From Pseudomonas sp. RIT-562 (GTDB taxonomy: Bacteria; Pseudomonadota; Gammaproteobacteria; Pseudomonadales; Pseudomonadaceae): 64,000 nt of DNA. Under the pieces are notes generated by a model. That model made no database searches. It had not been told where the DNA came from and saw only the letters and a program-made list of their open reading frames with translations. Below are positions 1 through 7,309 of this stretch, one piece after another (positions within the stretch are counted from its first letter, which is position 1; the number at the start of each line of letters is the position of its first letter). Both the position numbers and the translations under genes were made by a program. The stretch lies in assembly GCF_026241895.1 (NCBI RefSeq), contig NZ_JAPJIV010000018.1, positions 1 to 64,000 on the forward strand, written 5' to 3'.

Positions 1-891
1 TTAAAAGCCAGGTTTTCTAAAACCGAGCTGAGACTGGGTGAACTTCAACCCGACATTCCCGTGTTGCCCTTCAGCGACATTCGGTTGCTTCCACCATCCT
101 ATCAGGGTGTCTCCTTTTCCAGTAGCGAACTTGCTGGACTGACCCTTCAAGGCGGGCGTATCAAATCGACTAGCCTTCGAAATGAAGCCGGGGACGAAAA
201 ATTGATCGCCATGTTGGGCTATATCCCGCAACGCGCGTCGCCCAGTGATGCCTTTAATTATATGGGGGGTGACTATAGTTTTAATGAGTCACGTACCACC
301 GTCAGTGGTTGGTACGCCCAACTGGAGGACATTTACCGGCAGAGTTATGTTGGCATTAAGCATAAGCAGTTAGTGGGGCGTTGGTCACTAAGCGGTACGT
401 TGGCACAGTATGATGCTGTTGAAGATGGTGATCACCTAATCGGGAAGGTCGATAACCGCGCTCTGTATGGCACACTCGGGGTGGCAAGGTCCGGGCATGC
501 TGTGACCGTAGGGTACCAAAGAATGTACGGTGACACCGCGTTCCCCCGGGTGTTCGCCAATATTGCGCCCTTGGCCAATGAACTGCCCACTTATGACTTT
601 TCATCACAAGACGAGGTGTCTTATCAGGTGCGTTACGACTATGACTTTGCGGCGGTGGGGGTACCGGGCCTGCTGTTTTCGACTAGATACGTCGTGGGGA
701 ACAACGTTGAGACAGGGCGCGGCTATGAAGGTAAAGACAGCGAACGCGATATCGATATGTCTTATGTTTTCCAGAGCGGGCCTGTCAAGGGATTCGGCAT
801 CAGGCTTCGCGACGCGGTAGCGCGGTCTAATTACAGAACTGATATTGACGAGTATCGCGTCGTCCTCAGTTATACCTGGAAGCTCCTATAG
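1..891 (+). CDS. OprD-family outer-membrane porin, C-terminal part (5' end outside window)
   Basis: This is the C-terminal two thirds of an OprD/OccD-OccK type porin, an 18-strand outer-membrane barrel that takes up small acids, amino acids or aromatic carboxylates. The frame is open from base 1, and its first residues read as the conserved OprD stretch with a KTELRLGELQPDIPVLPFSD-like strand followed by RLLPPSY.G. The rest shows alternating aromatic beta-strand patterns and ends in the typical barrel closure YTWKLL. About 296 residues are visible against roughly 420-450 in complete members. The start and signal peptide lie to the left of the window. A weak hairpin and a stretch of transposon debris follow. 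The substrate cannot be read from the sequence. Confidence 0.88.
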   Translation, partial: LKARFSKTELRLGELQPDIPVLPFSDIRLLPPSYQGVSFSSSELAGLTLQGGRIKSTSLRNEAGDEKLIAMLGYIPQRASPSDAFNYMGGDYSFNESRTTVSGWYAQLEDIYRQSYVGIKHKQLVGRWSLSGTLAQYDAVEDGDHLIGKVDNRALYGTLGVARSGHAVTVGYQRMYGDTAFPRVFANIAPLANELPTYDFSSQDEVSYQVRYDYDFAAVGVPGLLFSTRYVVGNNVETGRGYEGKDSERDIDMSYVFQSGPVKGFGIRLRDAVARSNYRTDIDEYRVVLSYTWKLL

Positions 892-1240
892 CGTTGCGTT
901 CGCCCCAGCCCTGCGTGCCAACATCAGGCTTAACCCCAGGACCCGTGCGCGGTCACTGTGGGTCTTCTGCTCAGCCCCCCCCCCTCGCGGCTGCACCCCA
1001 CTACTTAGTGGGGGGAAGGTTTTGCAGGAGCTTGACCTTGCTTGTTAGCACGGTCAGTACAGTCGATATCCACGCGCGATCCTGGGACACCCAAGGAAAC
1101 TGTGAGCACTGTCTGGATGTGTTATCCCACAAAGTTTTGACTGGCTCTGGTACGAGTTCCGGGGGAAACACGACCCAAGAATGGCAGTCGTGGATTTCAC
1201 GCTAGATGTCCGCTTCTCGCGGATTTCTATAGCTAGATAG
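892..1240. other. Non-coding stretch after the porin
   Basis: I see no convincing gene here. A C-run sits at about 975-984. A short hairpin, CCCCACTA/TAGTGGGG at 996-1013, is followed by a few T residues and could be a weak terminator of the porin gene. The rest has no codon bias on either strand and leads into a degraded transposase. Confidence 0.45.
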
Positions 1241-1487
1241 GCCGTCTGTCCGTCGATTGATCTTGAACTGATGATCTGCATGCTGGACGTGGGCTATTGC
1301 TACGGCATTCGCTCAGAGCCGCGATTGTGCGAAGGCCCATTGAATATGGCGTATCGCTGGTTCTGCCGGTTGAGCCTTGAAGATGAAATACCCAATCATT
1401 CGACGTTTTAAAAATCCACACGGCCGTTTTCGCGACAGCGATCTCTTTCGCTGGTTGTTTAATGAAGTGCTGGGTCGCTGCATGGAC
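1241..1487 (+). pseudogene. IS1182-type transposase, N-terminal remnant
   Basis: Translation from 1241 gives PSIDLELMICMLDVGYCYGI, then RSEPRLCE and MAYRWFCRLSLEDEIPNHST. This matches the N-terminal region of IS1182-group DDE transposases, whose consensus runs as PSIDPELMIRMLLVGY, GIRSERRLCEEVHLNLAYRWFC and HSTFSKNRHGRFRDSD. A stop at 1409-1411 interrupts it and the match continues one frame over (NPHGRFRDSDLFRWLF, then GRCMD) to about 1487. The frameshift, the internal stop and the absence of the catalytic domain make it a dead fragment. No terminal inverted repeats were identified. It shows past transposition next to the integrase remnant. Confidence 0.72.
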
Positions 1488-1530
1488 GTAATCTACGAAT
1501 CTATGAGAACTCAGCACTAATGATGCCGGC

Positions 1531-1757
1531 TTATGAAAGTGGTAGTGATCCAGTGGCGGCGTACGCTGGAAAAGACATCATTGATTCGGTCGGTTGATGA
1601 TCGTAAGTGGAGGACAAAACTGCACTGGGTCGATCACCCAGCAGGTTCCAAGCGCGCTTCTTTTCTTCGGCGTAATCATGATACAGGTAGTGACGTCTCA
1701 CCCGAGATCCGGCCAGTACATGGTTTTGGCACCGATCGATAACATCCAGATCTGACT
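1531..1757 (-). pseudogene. Tyrosine recombinase (island integrase), C-terminal remnant
   Basis: About 75 residues match the last part of the intact integrase at 16440-17894 nearly residue for residue, including DVIDRCQNHVLAGSRVRRHY and the region down to SMMSFPAYAAT and the stop. The DNA is clearly homologous but diverged by many silent changes, so it comes from a second, related integrase and not from a recent duplication. Homology starts abruptly at about 1757, where it joins a chrA fragment. The catalytic tyrosine (HYLYHDY) is present, but the rest of the catalytic domain and the DNA-binding domains are missing. Confidence 0.85.
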
Positions 1758-1958
1758 GCTTGCAGGCCCTGGCAGGAATTGGCACAGTGCCAACAAGTCT
1801 GCATAACTGCGTTCGGACAACCAGCGCCGTCGTGTGACGAACTCGTCACGGAAATAGCCTAAGTGCACGATGGGGCCGCCGAAGGAGCTCAGTCCAAGGC
1901 GCAGAAAGATGAGAAAGACAGACCACGGGCTGTGGTGGTCAGTGTGGGTGTTTGTCAT
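1752..1958 (-). pseudogene. chrA: Chromate transporter ChrA, N-terminal remnant
   Basis: The fragment starts at an ATG at 1958 and gives MTNTHTDHHSPWSVFLIFLR followed by LGLSSFGGPIVHLGYFRDEF, RRRWL and ALCQFLPGPASSQ. These are the hallmark first transmembrane segment and the FLPGP signature of CHR-family chromate efflux proteins. Only about 69 of the usual 400 or so residues remain before the frame runs into the integrase remnant near 1752-1758. It must be non-functional. It suggests that a metal-resistance module once stood beside the integrase. Confidence 0.75.
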
Positions 1959-2055
1959 GCGTTTGCCTTCGTGCATGAAAGTAGCCGAAGGTTTGCCAGG
2001 TACCCGGCCGTCCGAGTGAGGCAAACCTGCTGGGCTGAATAGCTGGCGCTCTTGC

Positions 2056-2193
2056 GCCCAGGAGCAGTGCCAACGACACACCGAGCATGACCGTCAAAGA
2101 GCCTTCATTGGCCAGATTGACGCCATCAAGGCTTACGCCGGCATTGGCGAGCGCAAATAACGGCATGATTACATAGGCGACCCAGATGACCGG
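2056..2193 (-). pseudogene. nhaA: Na+/H+ antiporter NhaA, internal remnant
   Basis: About 46 residues read VIWVAYVIMPLFALANAGVS followed by LDGVNLANEGSLTVMLGVSL, which is the conserved transmembrane region of NhaA (consensus W..FVIMPLFALANAGV). Both ends are cut, since the complete protein has nearly 400 residues. It lies directly upstream of the chrA remnant on the same strand. It is a passive fragment with no start or stop of its own. Confidence 0.72.
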
Positions 2194-2317
2194 CGAAGAG
2201 CGAACCACGCCGTGGCGCACTTAGCGGATGGCAGCATTTTTTTCGACAGGGAGAGTTCATAGGCAGCGTAGATAGGGGGAGCAGGGACGGGCATAAAATT
2301 ATTAAAATTACATATTT

Positions 2318-2333
2318 ACAAATCTATATATGG
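2318..2333. promoter_or_regulatory. Candidate ArsR-family operator upstream of the MDR gene
   Basis: ACAAATCTATATATGG lies in a locally AT-rich promoter region. Related AT-rich elements occur before the ene-reductase (4098-4113), the arsR-like gene (5311-5325) and the LLM gene (5687-5702). The role is inferred from recurrence only. Confidence 0.3.
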
Positions 2334-2473
2334 CGAATAGCATTTGCATGTCCGTGAAGTAGCCACGCACCGGACACACAGACCGAAGCGACGTTGTAAC
2401 GCGCGGGGCGGCTAACCTGCGCCAGCCAAGGGCTGGCTCGCTGCTCCCATCCCTCAATAGAAGGAGACCCAAA

Positions 2474-3469
2474 ATGACCCGTGTTGTCCGTTTTCATCAG
2501 ATCGGCGGCCCCGAAGTCTTGCAGATCGAAGAGCTCGAAGTTGGCGCTCCGGGCTCCGGCGAGCTGCGCATCCGCGTCGAGGCGATCGGCCTGAATCGCG
2601 CGGAAGCCATGTTCCGCTCGGGTGTGTACCTGGAGCCGACGCATCTGCCGGCCCGGCTCGGCTACGAAGCTTCCGGCATCGTCGAGGCGCTGGGCAGCGG
2701 CGTTCACGGCTTCGAGGTTGGCGAAGCGGTCAGCGTGATTCCGGCTTTTTCCATGAACAAGTTTGGCGTCTATGCCGAGCAGGCGATCGTGCCGGCCACG
2801 GGGGTTCTGAAGCGGCCGGCGGGCGTCGGCGCGGTGAAGGGGGCGGCGATCTGGATGCAGTATCTGACCGCCTATGGCGCACTGATCGAGATTGCCCAAC
2901 TCAAGCGCGGTGATGCGGTGATCATCACGGCGGCTTCGAGCAGCGTCGGCTTGGCCGCGATCCAGATCGCCAACAGCGTCGGCGCCATTCCGATCGCGAC
3001 GACCCGGACGCGCGCGAAGGAGGCGGCGCTACGCGAGGCGGGGGCGGCGCATGTGATCGCCACCGAGGAGCAGGACCTGGTCGCGGAGGTAATGCGGATC
3101 ACCGACGGCCGCGGCGCGCGCATCGCCTTCGACCCGGTCGCGGGGCCGCAAGTCGAAACACTGGCGCAAGCGATGAGTCAGCAGGGCCTGCTTTTCATCT
3201 ATGGCAATCTCAGCGGTCAGGAGACGCCGTTCCCGGCCTTGGTAGCGATGAACAAGGCCCTGAGCGTGCGCGGCTACACGCTGTTCGAACTGACCGGTGA
3301 TCCGCAACGCTTGGCGCCTGCGCAAGCCTTTATCACGCGCGGCCTCGAGGCCGGACAGCTGAAGCCGATCATTGCCAAGACCTTCCCCTTCGAGCAGATC
3401 GTCGAAGCGCACCGTTACATGGAATCGAACCAGCAGTTCGGCAAGATCGTCGTCACGGTATCTCGGTAG
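2474..3469 (+). CDS. Zinc-independent MDR oxidoreductase (quinone oxidoreductase-like)
   Basis: A 331-residue medium-chain dehydrogenase/reductase that should reduce quinones, enones or similar electrophiles with NADPH in the cytoplasm. An N-terminal GroES-like domain (residues about 1-130) is followed by a Rossmann domain with AASSSVGLAAIQIA at about residues 155-170. The structural and catalytic cysteines of zinc alcohol dehydrogenases are absent. The start is set by a strong AGAAGGAG element 6-10 bases upstream. The 5' leader has a GCCAGCC/GGCTGGC hairpin at 2421-2437. It probably belongs with the ene-reductase and LLM genes to one electrophile-response group controlled by the ArsR protein at 5351. 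The substrate is unknown. Confidence 0.85.
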   Translation: MTRVVRFHQIGGPEVLQIEELEVGAPGSGELRIRVEAIGLNRAEAMFRSGVYLEPTHLPARLGYEASGIVEALGSGVHGFEVGEAVSVIPAFSMNKFGVYAEQAIVPATGVLKRPAGVGAVKGAAIWMQYLTAYGALIEIAQLKRGDAVIITAASSSVGLAAIQIANSVGAIPIATTRTRAKEAALREAGAAHVIATEEQDLVAEVMRITDGRGARIAFDPVAGPQVETLAQAMSQQGLLFIYGNLSGQETPFPALVAMNKALSVRGYTLFELTGDPQRLAPAQAFITRGLEAGQLKPIIAKTFPFEQIVEAHRYMESNQQFGKIVVTVSR

Positions 3470-3537
3470 AGGCAGTTCGTGAAAGACCAGGAGAGGGCAG
3501 AGTCGCCTTTCCCGCGACTGCGGAAATGACTCGACGC

Positions 3538-3591
3538 TGCCCCTTCATCCCCGCCACGCTGGAGCTGGGCGGCAAATCGGCGAATATCGCG
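3538..3591 (+). pseudogene. Aldehyde dehydrogenase fragment
   Basis: Eighteen codons read PFIPATLELGGKSANIA, the NAD-binding signature of aldehyde dehydrogenases that contains the general-base glutamate (LELGGKS.N). No open frame extends it on either side and nothing around it looks like the rest of the enzyme. It is best read as a scar of a deleted aldehyde dehydrogenase gene between the MDR and ABM genes. Confidence 0.5.
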
Positions 3592-3650
3592 TTGGGCTTA
3601 CTGGAATACGTCACGCATGGTGATGTCGTCGTAACAACAGGAGGTACGTC

Positions 3651-3953
3651 ATGGTCAAAGTAGCGTTGTTCGTTCGTCTGGAAGCAAAGCCTGGGAAAGA
3701 GAAAGAGGTAGAGAACTTTCTCTTGAATGGCCTTCCAATAGTGGAGGAAGAGCCAGCCACTACGGCGTGGTTCGGAATCCGCTTGGGGCCGTCCACCTTT
3801 GGCATCTTTGACGCCTTCCCGGATGAAGCAGGTCGGCAGGCTCATCTTTCGGGCAAGGTCGCAGCGGCGCTTATGGCAAAGGCTGCCGAGCTGTTTGCCA
3901 AACCGCCGTCAATCGAGAAGGTTGACGTCCTGGCGGCCAAGCTACCCGGCTAA
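3651..3953 (+). CDS. ABM-domain putative quinol monooxygenase
   Basis: A 100-residue single-domain protein of the antibiotic-biosynthesis-monooxygenase superfamily, a ferredoxin-like dimeric alpha+beta barrel. The start VKVALFVRLEAKPGKEKEVE and the later AWFGIRLGPSTFGIFDAF are typical of small cofactor-free quinol monooxygenases such as YgiN-like proteins. A perfect AGGAGG lies 6 bases before the ATG at 3651. A 19-bp stem follows the gene. Its placement between quinone/enone reductases suggests quinone turnover, but activity cannot be deduced from sequence in this family. Confidence 0.8.
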   Translation: MVKVALFVRLEAKPGKEKEVENFLLNGLPIVEEEPATTAWFGIRLGPSTFGIFDAFPDEAGRQAHLSGKVAAALMAKAAELFAKPPSIEKVDVLAAKLPG

Positions 3954-3972
3954 GCAAACCCAACAAGGCGCT

Positions 3973-4016
3973 CCAGTCGCGTCCCTGCCGCTTTGCGGCG
4001 GCAGGGACGCGACTGG
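3973..4016 (+). terminator. Perfect 19-bp hairpin after the ABM gene
   Basis: CCAGTCGCGTCCCTGCCGC at 3973-3991 pairs without mismatch with 3998-4016 around a six-base loop. There is no T-run, so it may act as a bidirectional or Rho-assisted end, or as an mRNA-stabilising structure. Confidence 0.6.
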
Positions 4017-4097
4017 GCTTGGACGTCCACCGGCCTGTTCTAAACGGAGCGCTCGAGAGGTGCCTGTCCAGGCACTAGCATCTATTTATCTACAAAC

Positions 4098-4113
4098 GCA
4101 AATATATAGGTAG
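4098..4113. promoter_or_regulatory. Candidate ArsR-family operator upstream of the ene-reductase
   Basis: GCAAATATATAGGTAG ends 6 bases before the start codon of the ene-reductase. It resembles the elements at 2318 and 5687. It would overlap the ribosome-binding site or promoter. Confidence 0.3.
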
Positions 4114-4119
4114 TTACAC

Positions 4120-5244
4120 ATGAAAGATTCCATTCTTTTCGAAAGCACCACGCTGGGCCCCTACAGCCTGAAAAACCGCATCGTCCTGCCGCCGCTGACC
4201 CGTTCGCGTAGCTCGCAGCCAGGCAACATTCCCAATGACCTGATGGCGACCTACTACCGCCAGCGTACCGGTGCCGGCTTCATGGTCACCGAGGGCACCC
4301 AGATCGAGCCGCGCGGCCAGGGCTACGCCTGGACCCCGGGCATCCACAGTGCCGAACAGATCCTCGGCTGGCGCAAAGTGACCGATGCGGTACACGCCGA
4401 GGGCGGCACCATCTTCGCTCAGCTCTGGCATGTCGGCCGGGTCTCGCACACCTCGTTGCAACCCAATGGCGAAGCCCCGGTGGCGCCATCGGCGATCCCG
4501 GCCGAGGGCGTCAGCGTATTCATCGAGACAGGTCCCGGCACCGGCGCCCTGGCGCCGCCTTCGATGCCACGTGCACTGACCACCGCCGAGGTCAAGGAGC
4601 TGGTACAGCTCTATGCACAGGCCGCTCGCAACGCCCTCGACGCCGGTTTCGACGGCGTGGAAATCCACTCCGCCAACGGTTATCTGATCAACCAGTTCAT
4701 TTCCGCGCACAGCAATCAGCGCGACGACGAGTACGGCAGCTCGTTGCAAAATCGCCTGCGCTTCCTCCGTGAGGTGACCCAGGCGGTGGCCGCGGTGGTC
4801 GGTAAAGACCGGCTCGGCGTGCGTTTCGCCCCGTTGTTCGCCAGCACCGACGAGGCCCGCGTATATCTCGGCCTGGTCGAAGAAAACCCACACGAGACCT
4901 ATGTCGAAGCGGTCAAGGTGCTGGAAGAAGTCGGCATCGCTTACCTGTCGCTGGCCGAGGCGGATTGGGAAAACGCACCGGAGCTGCCGGAAAGCTTCCG
5001 CAGCGCGGTGCGCGAGGTCTTCAGCGGGCGCATCCTCTATGCCGGCAAATACACCGCCGAGCGAGGCAAGCGTGTGCTCGAGGCGGGCTGGGGCGATCTG
5101 GTCGCCTTCGGCCGTCCGTTCATCGCCAACCCGGACCTGCCCAAGCGGATTGCCAATGGCTGGCCGCTGAACCCGGTCGATCCGGCCAGCATGTACGGCG
5201 GAACCGCTGTCGGCTACACCGACTATCCGACCTATGGCGGATAG
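4120..5244 (+). CDS. Old yellow enzyme family alkene reductase (NemA/XenB-like)
   Basis: A 374-residue FMN-dependent ene-reductase that reduces activated C=C bonds, quinones, N-ethylmaleimide-like electrophiles or nitrate esters with NAD(P)H. The TIM-barrel landmarks are all present: PLTRSRSSQPGNIP near residue 25, AQLWHVGRVSH near 100, the active-site pair in DGVEIHSANGYLINQF near 185, and RFLREV and GRPFIANPDLP near the C-terminus. Length is as expected for NemA/XenB. A G/C-rich terminator follows at 5257. It sits one gene upstream of the ArsR regulator, the common neighbourhood for electrophile-sensing ene-reductases in Pseudomonas. No clear Shine-Dalgarno was seen, only an AT-rich leader. 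Confidence 0.92.
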   Translation: MKDSILFESTTLGPYSLKNRIVLPPLTRSRSSQPGNIPNDLMATYYRQRTGAGFMVTEGTQIEPRGQGYAWTPGIHSAEQILGWRKVTDAVHAEGGTIFAQLWHVGRVSHTSLQPNGEAPVAPSAIPAEGVSVFIETGPGTGALAPPSMPRALTTAEVKELVQLYAQAARNALDAGFDGVEIHSANGYLINQFISAHSNQRDDEYGSSLQNRLRFLREVTQAVAAVVGKDRLGVRFAPLFASTDEARVYLGLVEENPHETYVEAVKVLEEVGIAYLSLAEADWENAPELPESFRSAVREVFSGRILYAGKYTAERGKRVLEAGWGDLVAFGRPFIANPDLPKRIANGWPLNPVDPASMYGGTAVGYTDYPTYGG

Positions 5245-5256
5245 TCCGCTCGAGGT

Positions 5257-5290
5257 GCCGGCCCCCGAGCGATACGGTTCGGGGGCCGGC
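5257..5290 (+). terminator. Hairpin after the ene-reductase gene
   Basis: GCCGGCCCCCGA at 5257-5268 pairs with 5279-5290 (12 bp) around a ten-base loop. There is no T-tract. It separates the ene-reductase from the regulator. Confidence 0.6.
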
Positions 5291-5310
5291 GCATTGTCGG
5301 TTGAGCGGGC

Positions 5311-5325
5311 ATATCGTAATATAGC
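5311..5325. promoter_or_regulatory. Candidate autoregulatory site of the ArsR gene
   Basis: ATATCGTAATATAGC lies 26 bases before the regulator start and resembles the AT-rich elements at 2318, 4098 and 5687. Autoregulation is the rule in the ArsR family. The assignment is inference. Confidence 0.28.
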
Positions 5326-5350
5326 AAAAAATAGTTATCGTGCGTGACCT

Positions 5351-5656
5351 ATGAGTATCGACGTAAGCGAAGCGCTGAAGGCGCTAGACAACCCAACACG
5401 CCTGAACATCCTCAGTTGGCTGAAGGATCCGCGTCATCATTTCCCCGAGCAGGAGGTGGATCCTGAGCAGGTCGGTGTCTGCGTGAGCATCATCCAGGAT
5501 CGGGTAGGCCTGTCGCAGTCGACCGTCTCGCTGTATCTCGCTGCCTTGCAGCGGGCGCAACTGGTGACCTCACAACGCATCGGTCCCTGGACTTATTACA
5601 AACGCCATGAGCAGAACATCGCGGCGTTCCAGGTGGCCTTGAAAGCGCTGATTTGA
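5351..5656 (+). CDS. ArsR-family winged-helix transcriptional repressor
   Basis: A 101-residue protein with the ArsR/SmtB winged-helix fold. ALKALDNPTRLNILSWL is helix 1-2, and VGLSQSTVSLYLAALQRAQL is the recognition helix region at about residues 52-72, followed by the wing. Two cysteine-bearing metal boxes typical of metal sensors are absent. The single cysteine is in QVGVCVSIIQDR. It therefore more likely senses an organic electrophile by cysteine modification than a metal. It stands between the ene-reductase and the LLM monooxygenase and probably represses both and itself. A T-tailed terminator follows immediately. Confidence 0.85.
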   Translation: MSIDVSEALKALDNPTRLNILSWLKDPRHHFPEQEVDPEQVGVCVSIIQDRVGLSQSTVSLYLAALQRAQLVTSQRIGPWTYYKRHEQNIAAFQVALKALI

Positions 5657-5657
5657 T

Positions 5658-5678
5658 GCCTGCTCGCAGGCGTTTTTT
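5658..5678 (+). terminator. Rho-independent terminator of the ArsR gene
   Basis: GCCTG/CAGGC stem at 5658-5671 with a CTCG loop, followed by G and six T residues. Confidence 0.75.
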
Positions 5679-5686
5679 CAGCCCTT

Positions 5687-5702
5687 CAAAATCTATATTT
5701 TG
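5687..5702. promoter_or_regulatory. Palindromic candidate operator before the LLM gene
   Basis: CAAAAT-CTAT-ATTTTG is a perfect 6-bp inverted repeat with a 4-base spacer, 18 bases before the start codon and overlapping the likely promoter. It is the best-formed of four related AT-rich elements in the 2.3-5.7 kb group and may be bound by the ArsR repressor. Confidence 0.4.
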
Positions 5703-5720
5703 AAATATGTAGGAGAGAAG

Positions 5721-6689
5721 ATGTTAACTCCGAATTCCATTCCCTATCAGCAACAACCTGGCTTTCAGCACACCTACCGCCAAGGCCGCCTGAGCCTAGG
5801 TCTTTTCTTCCCCCTCGAAGCCTTTACCGGCGATACGCCGAGTATGCTCGACCAAGTGAACCTGGCCCAACGCGCCGAGAAGCTGGGTTTCTCTGCCCTC
5901 TGGTTTCGCGACGTGCCGTTACGCGACCCCAGCTTCGGTGATTCGGGCCAGGTCTTCGATCCCTGGGTCTACCTGGGTTTTATGGCGGCACACACTCGCT
6001 CGATTGCGCTGGGCACCGCGTCGGTCATCCTGCCAATCCGCAATCCCCTACACACCGCCAAGGCCGCAACTAGTGTCGATCAGCTCAGCGGTGGCCGCCT
6101 GTTACTCGGCGTGGCTTCCGGTGACCGTCCAGTAGAGTTTCCGGCATTCGGTGTCGACCCGGAGCAACGCGACAGCCTGTTCCGCGAATACCTCAAGGTA
6201 TTTCGCGAGGTTCAGCGCAGCAGTTTCGTGCCTTTGACCTGGTCCGGCGGCACGCTTGAGGGGGCCGATCTGATTCCCAAGCCGACGACGGCGGAAATTC
6301 CTTTCTTCGTCACCGGCCATAGCCGCCAGACGCTGGAGTGGATCGCCCGCTGCAGTCATGGCTGGATCAGCTATCCGCGTGCACCGAAGACTCAGCAGCT
6401 GATTGTCGAGGACTGGCGCAAGGCGGTTCGTGCCGAATGTGGTGAACTGTTCAAACCCTTCACCCAGTCGCTATACATCGACCTGACAGATAACCCGCAG
6501 ACACCACCTCGGCCGATCCACCTGGGCTATCAACTGGGGCGACATCACCTGATCCCGCTGCTGCACAGCTTGCAGGAGATCGGCGTTAACCATGTGATCA
6601 TCAATTTGAAATACGGCCAACGCCCCGCAGGTGAGGTCATTGAGGAACTCGGTCAGTTCGTTCTACCTGACTTCGTCATGTCAGCATAA
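5721..6689 (+). CDS. LLM-class flavin-dependent oxidoreductase (TIGR03571-like)
   Basis: A bacterial-luciferase-like monooxygenase of 322 residues. RLSLGLFFPLEAF begins the TIM barrel, LAQRAEKLGFSALWFRDVPL is the typical second strand-helix, and SVDQLSGGRLLLGVASGDRP near residue 125 is the flavin-binding core found in the family. An in-frame ATG exists at 5700, but AGGAG at 5711-5715 fits the ATG at 5721 (MLTPNS), so that start is preferred. The likely cofactor is reduced FMN or F420-like flavin, and the substrate is unknown. It follows the ArsR gene, which probably controls it. Confidence 0.85.
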   Translation: MLTPNSIPYQQQPGFQHTYRQGRLSLGLFFPLEAFTGDTPSMLDQVNLAQRAEKLGFSALWFRDVPLRDPSFGDSGQVFDPWVYLGFMAAHTRSIALGTASVILPIRNPLHTAKAATSVDQLSGGRLLLGVASGDRPVEFPAFGVDPEQRDSLFREYLKVFREVQRSSFVPLTWSGGTLEGADLIPKPTTAEIPFFVTGHSRQTLEWIARCSHGWISYPRAPKTQQLIVEDWRKAVRAECGELFKPFTQSLYIDLTDNPQTPPRPIHLGYQLGRHHLIPLLHSLQEIGVNHVIINLKYGQRPAGEVIEELGQFVLPDFVMSA

Positions 6690-6733
6690 GCCGGCGTGGT
6701 GAGGCATCAAATCATTATCCGTGGGGATTGCTC

Positions 6734-6800
6734 ATGAGTTTCAAGGCAGTATTGCTTAACAAGGACCAGCAGGGGTTCTCTGCTCGTGTGACTGAGCTTG
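6734..6800 (+). pseudogene. Acrylyl-CoA reductase / YhdH-type MDR, N-terminal remnant
   Basis: ATG at 6734 opens MSFKAVLLNKDQQGFSARVT, the conserved start of AcuI/YhdH-type acrylyl-CoA reductases, after a GTGGGGATT leader. After about 22 codons the similarity stops and the sequence continues as a sugar-kinase tail in another frame. It is a deletion fusion with no function of its own. Confidence 0.6.
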
Positions 6801-6962
6801 GTTGATACCACGGCCGCTGGCGATTCGTTCAACGCGGGTTATCTCGCCAGCAGGCTGGACGGCGGCACTCCACAACATGCAGCTGCCGAAGGCCATAGGC
6901 TGGCCGGGCGGGTGATTCAGTATCCGGGGGCATTGATTGCAAGGGAGGTGATGCCGGATTGA
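6801..6962 (+). pseudogene. 2-keto-3-deoxygluconate kinase (PfkB family), C-terminal remnant
   Basis: The frame from 6801 gives VDTTAAGDSFNAGYLASRL and later HRLAGRVIQYPGALI, ending at a TGA at 6960-6962. DTTAAGDSFNAG is the ATP-binding and catalytic-base (GAGDS-type) motif of PfkB sugar kinases, and the tail matches KdgK. About 53 of some 310 residues remain. It is joined directly to the acuI-like remnant. Confidence 0.7.
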
Positions 6963-7309
6963 CAACATGTAGCCGTTTGACTCCGGCCGGAATGGCTCAG
7001 GTAACGTCGCGGTGAAGCTGGTAGGCGATGCTACGCAACGGCACTGATAATCAACCGGATCGGGCAACTGCCTGACCCATTCATCCCGAAAGAAGCACCC
7101 TCATACCGCGATTGCGAAGCAACCCGAACAATAGTAAACCGGTCGAACCGGCGTCGGCAAAACCCTCGAATGACCAGGTGCGTAAAGTACGTAATAGCAA
7201 TTGGGAACCGACGCGCGAATAGCCCATCATGGCTCTGCTGGTGCAGATGTCACTCGTCTATCAGAGGTCGGTGACCAACCCTCCGCAGCCCACGTGACCT
7301 ATCAAAGGG
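6963..7309. other. Gap without recognisable gene
   Basis: No frame here shows codon bias or a known motif on either strand. It lies between a deletion scar and the 3' end of the minus-strand acyl-CoA operon and is probably degraded DNA. Confidence 0.4.
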
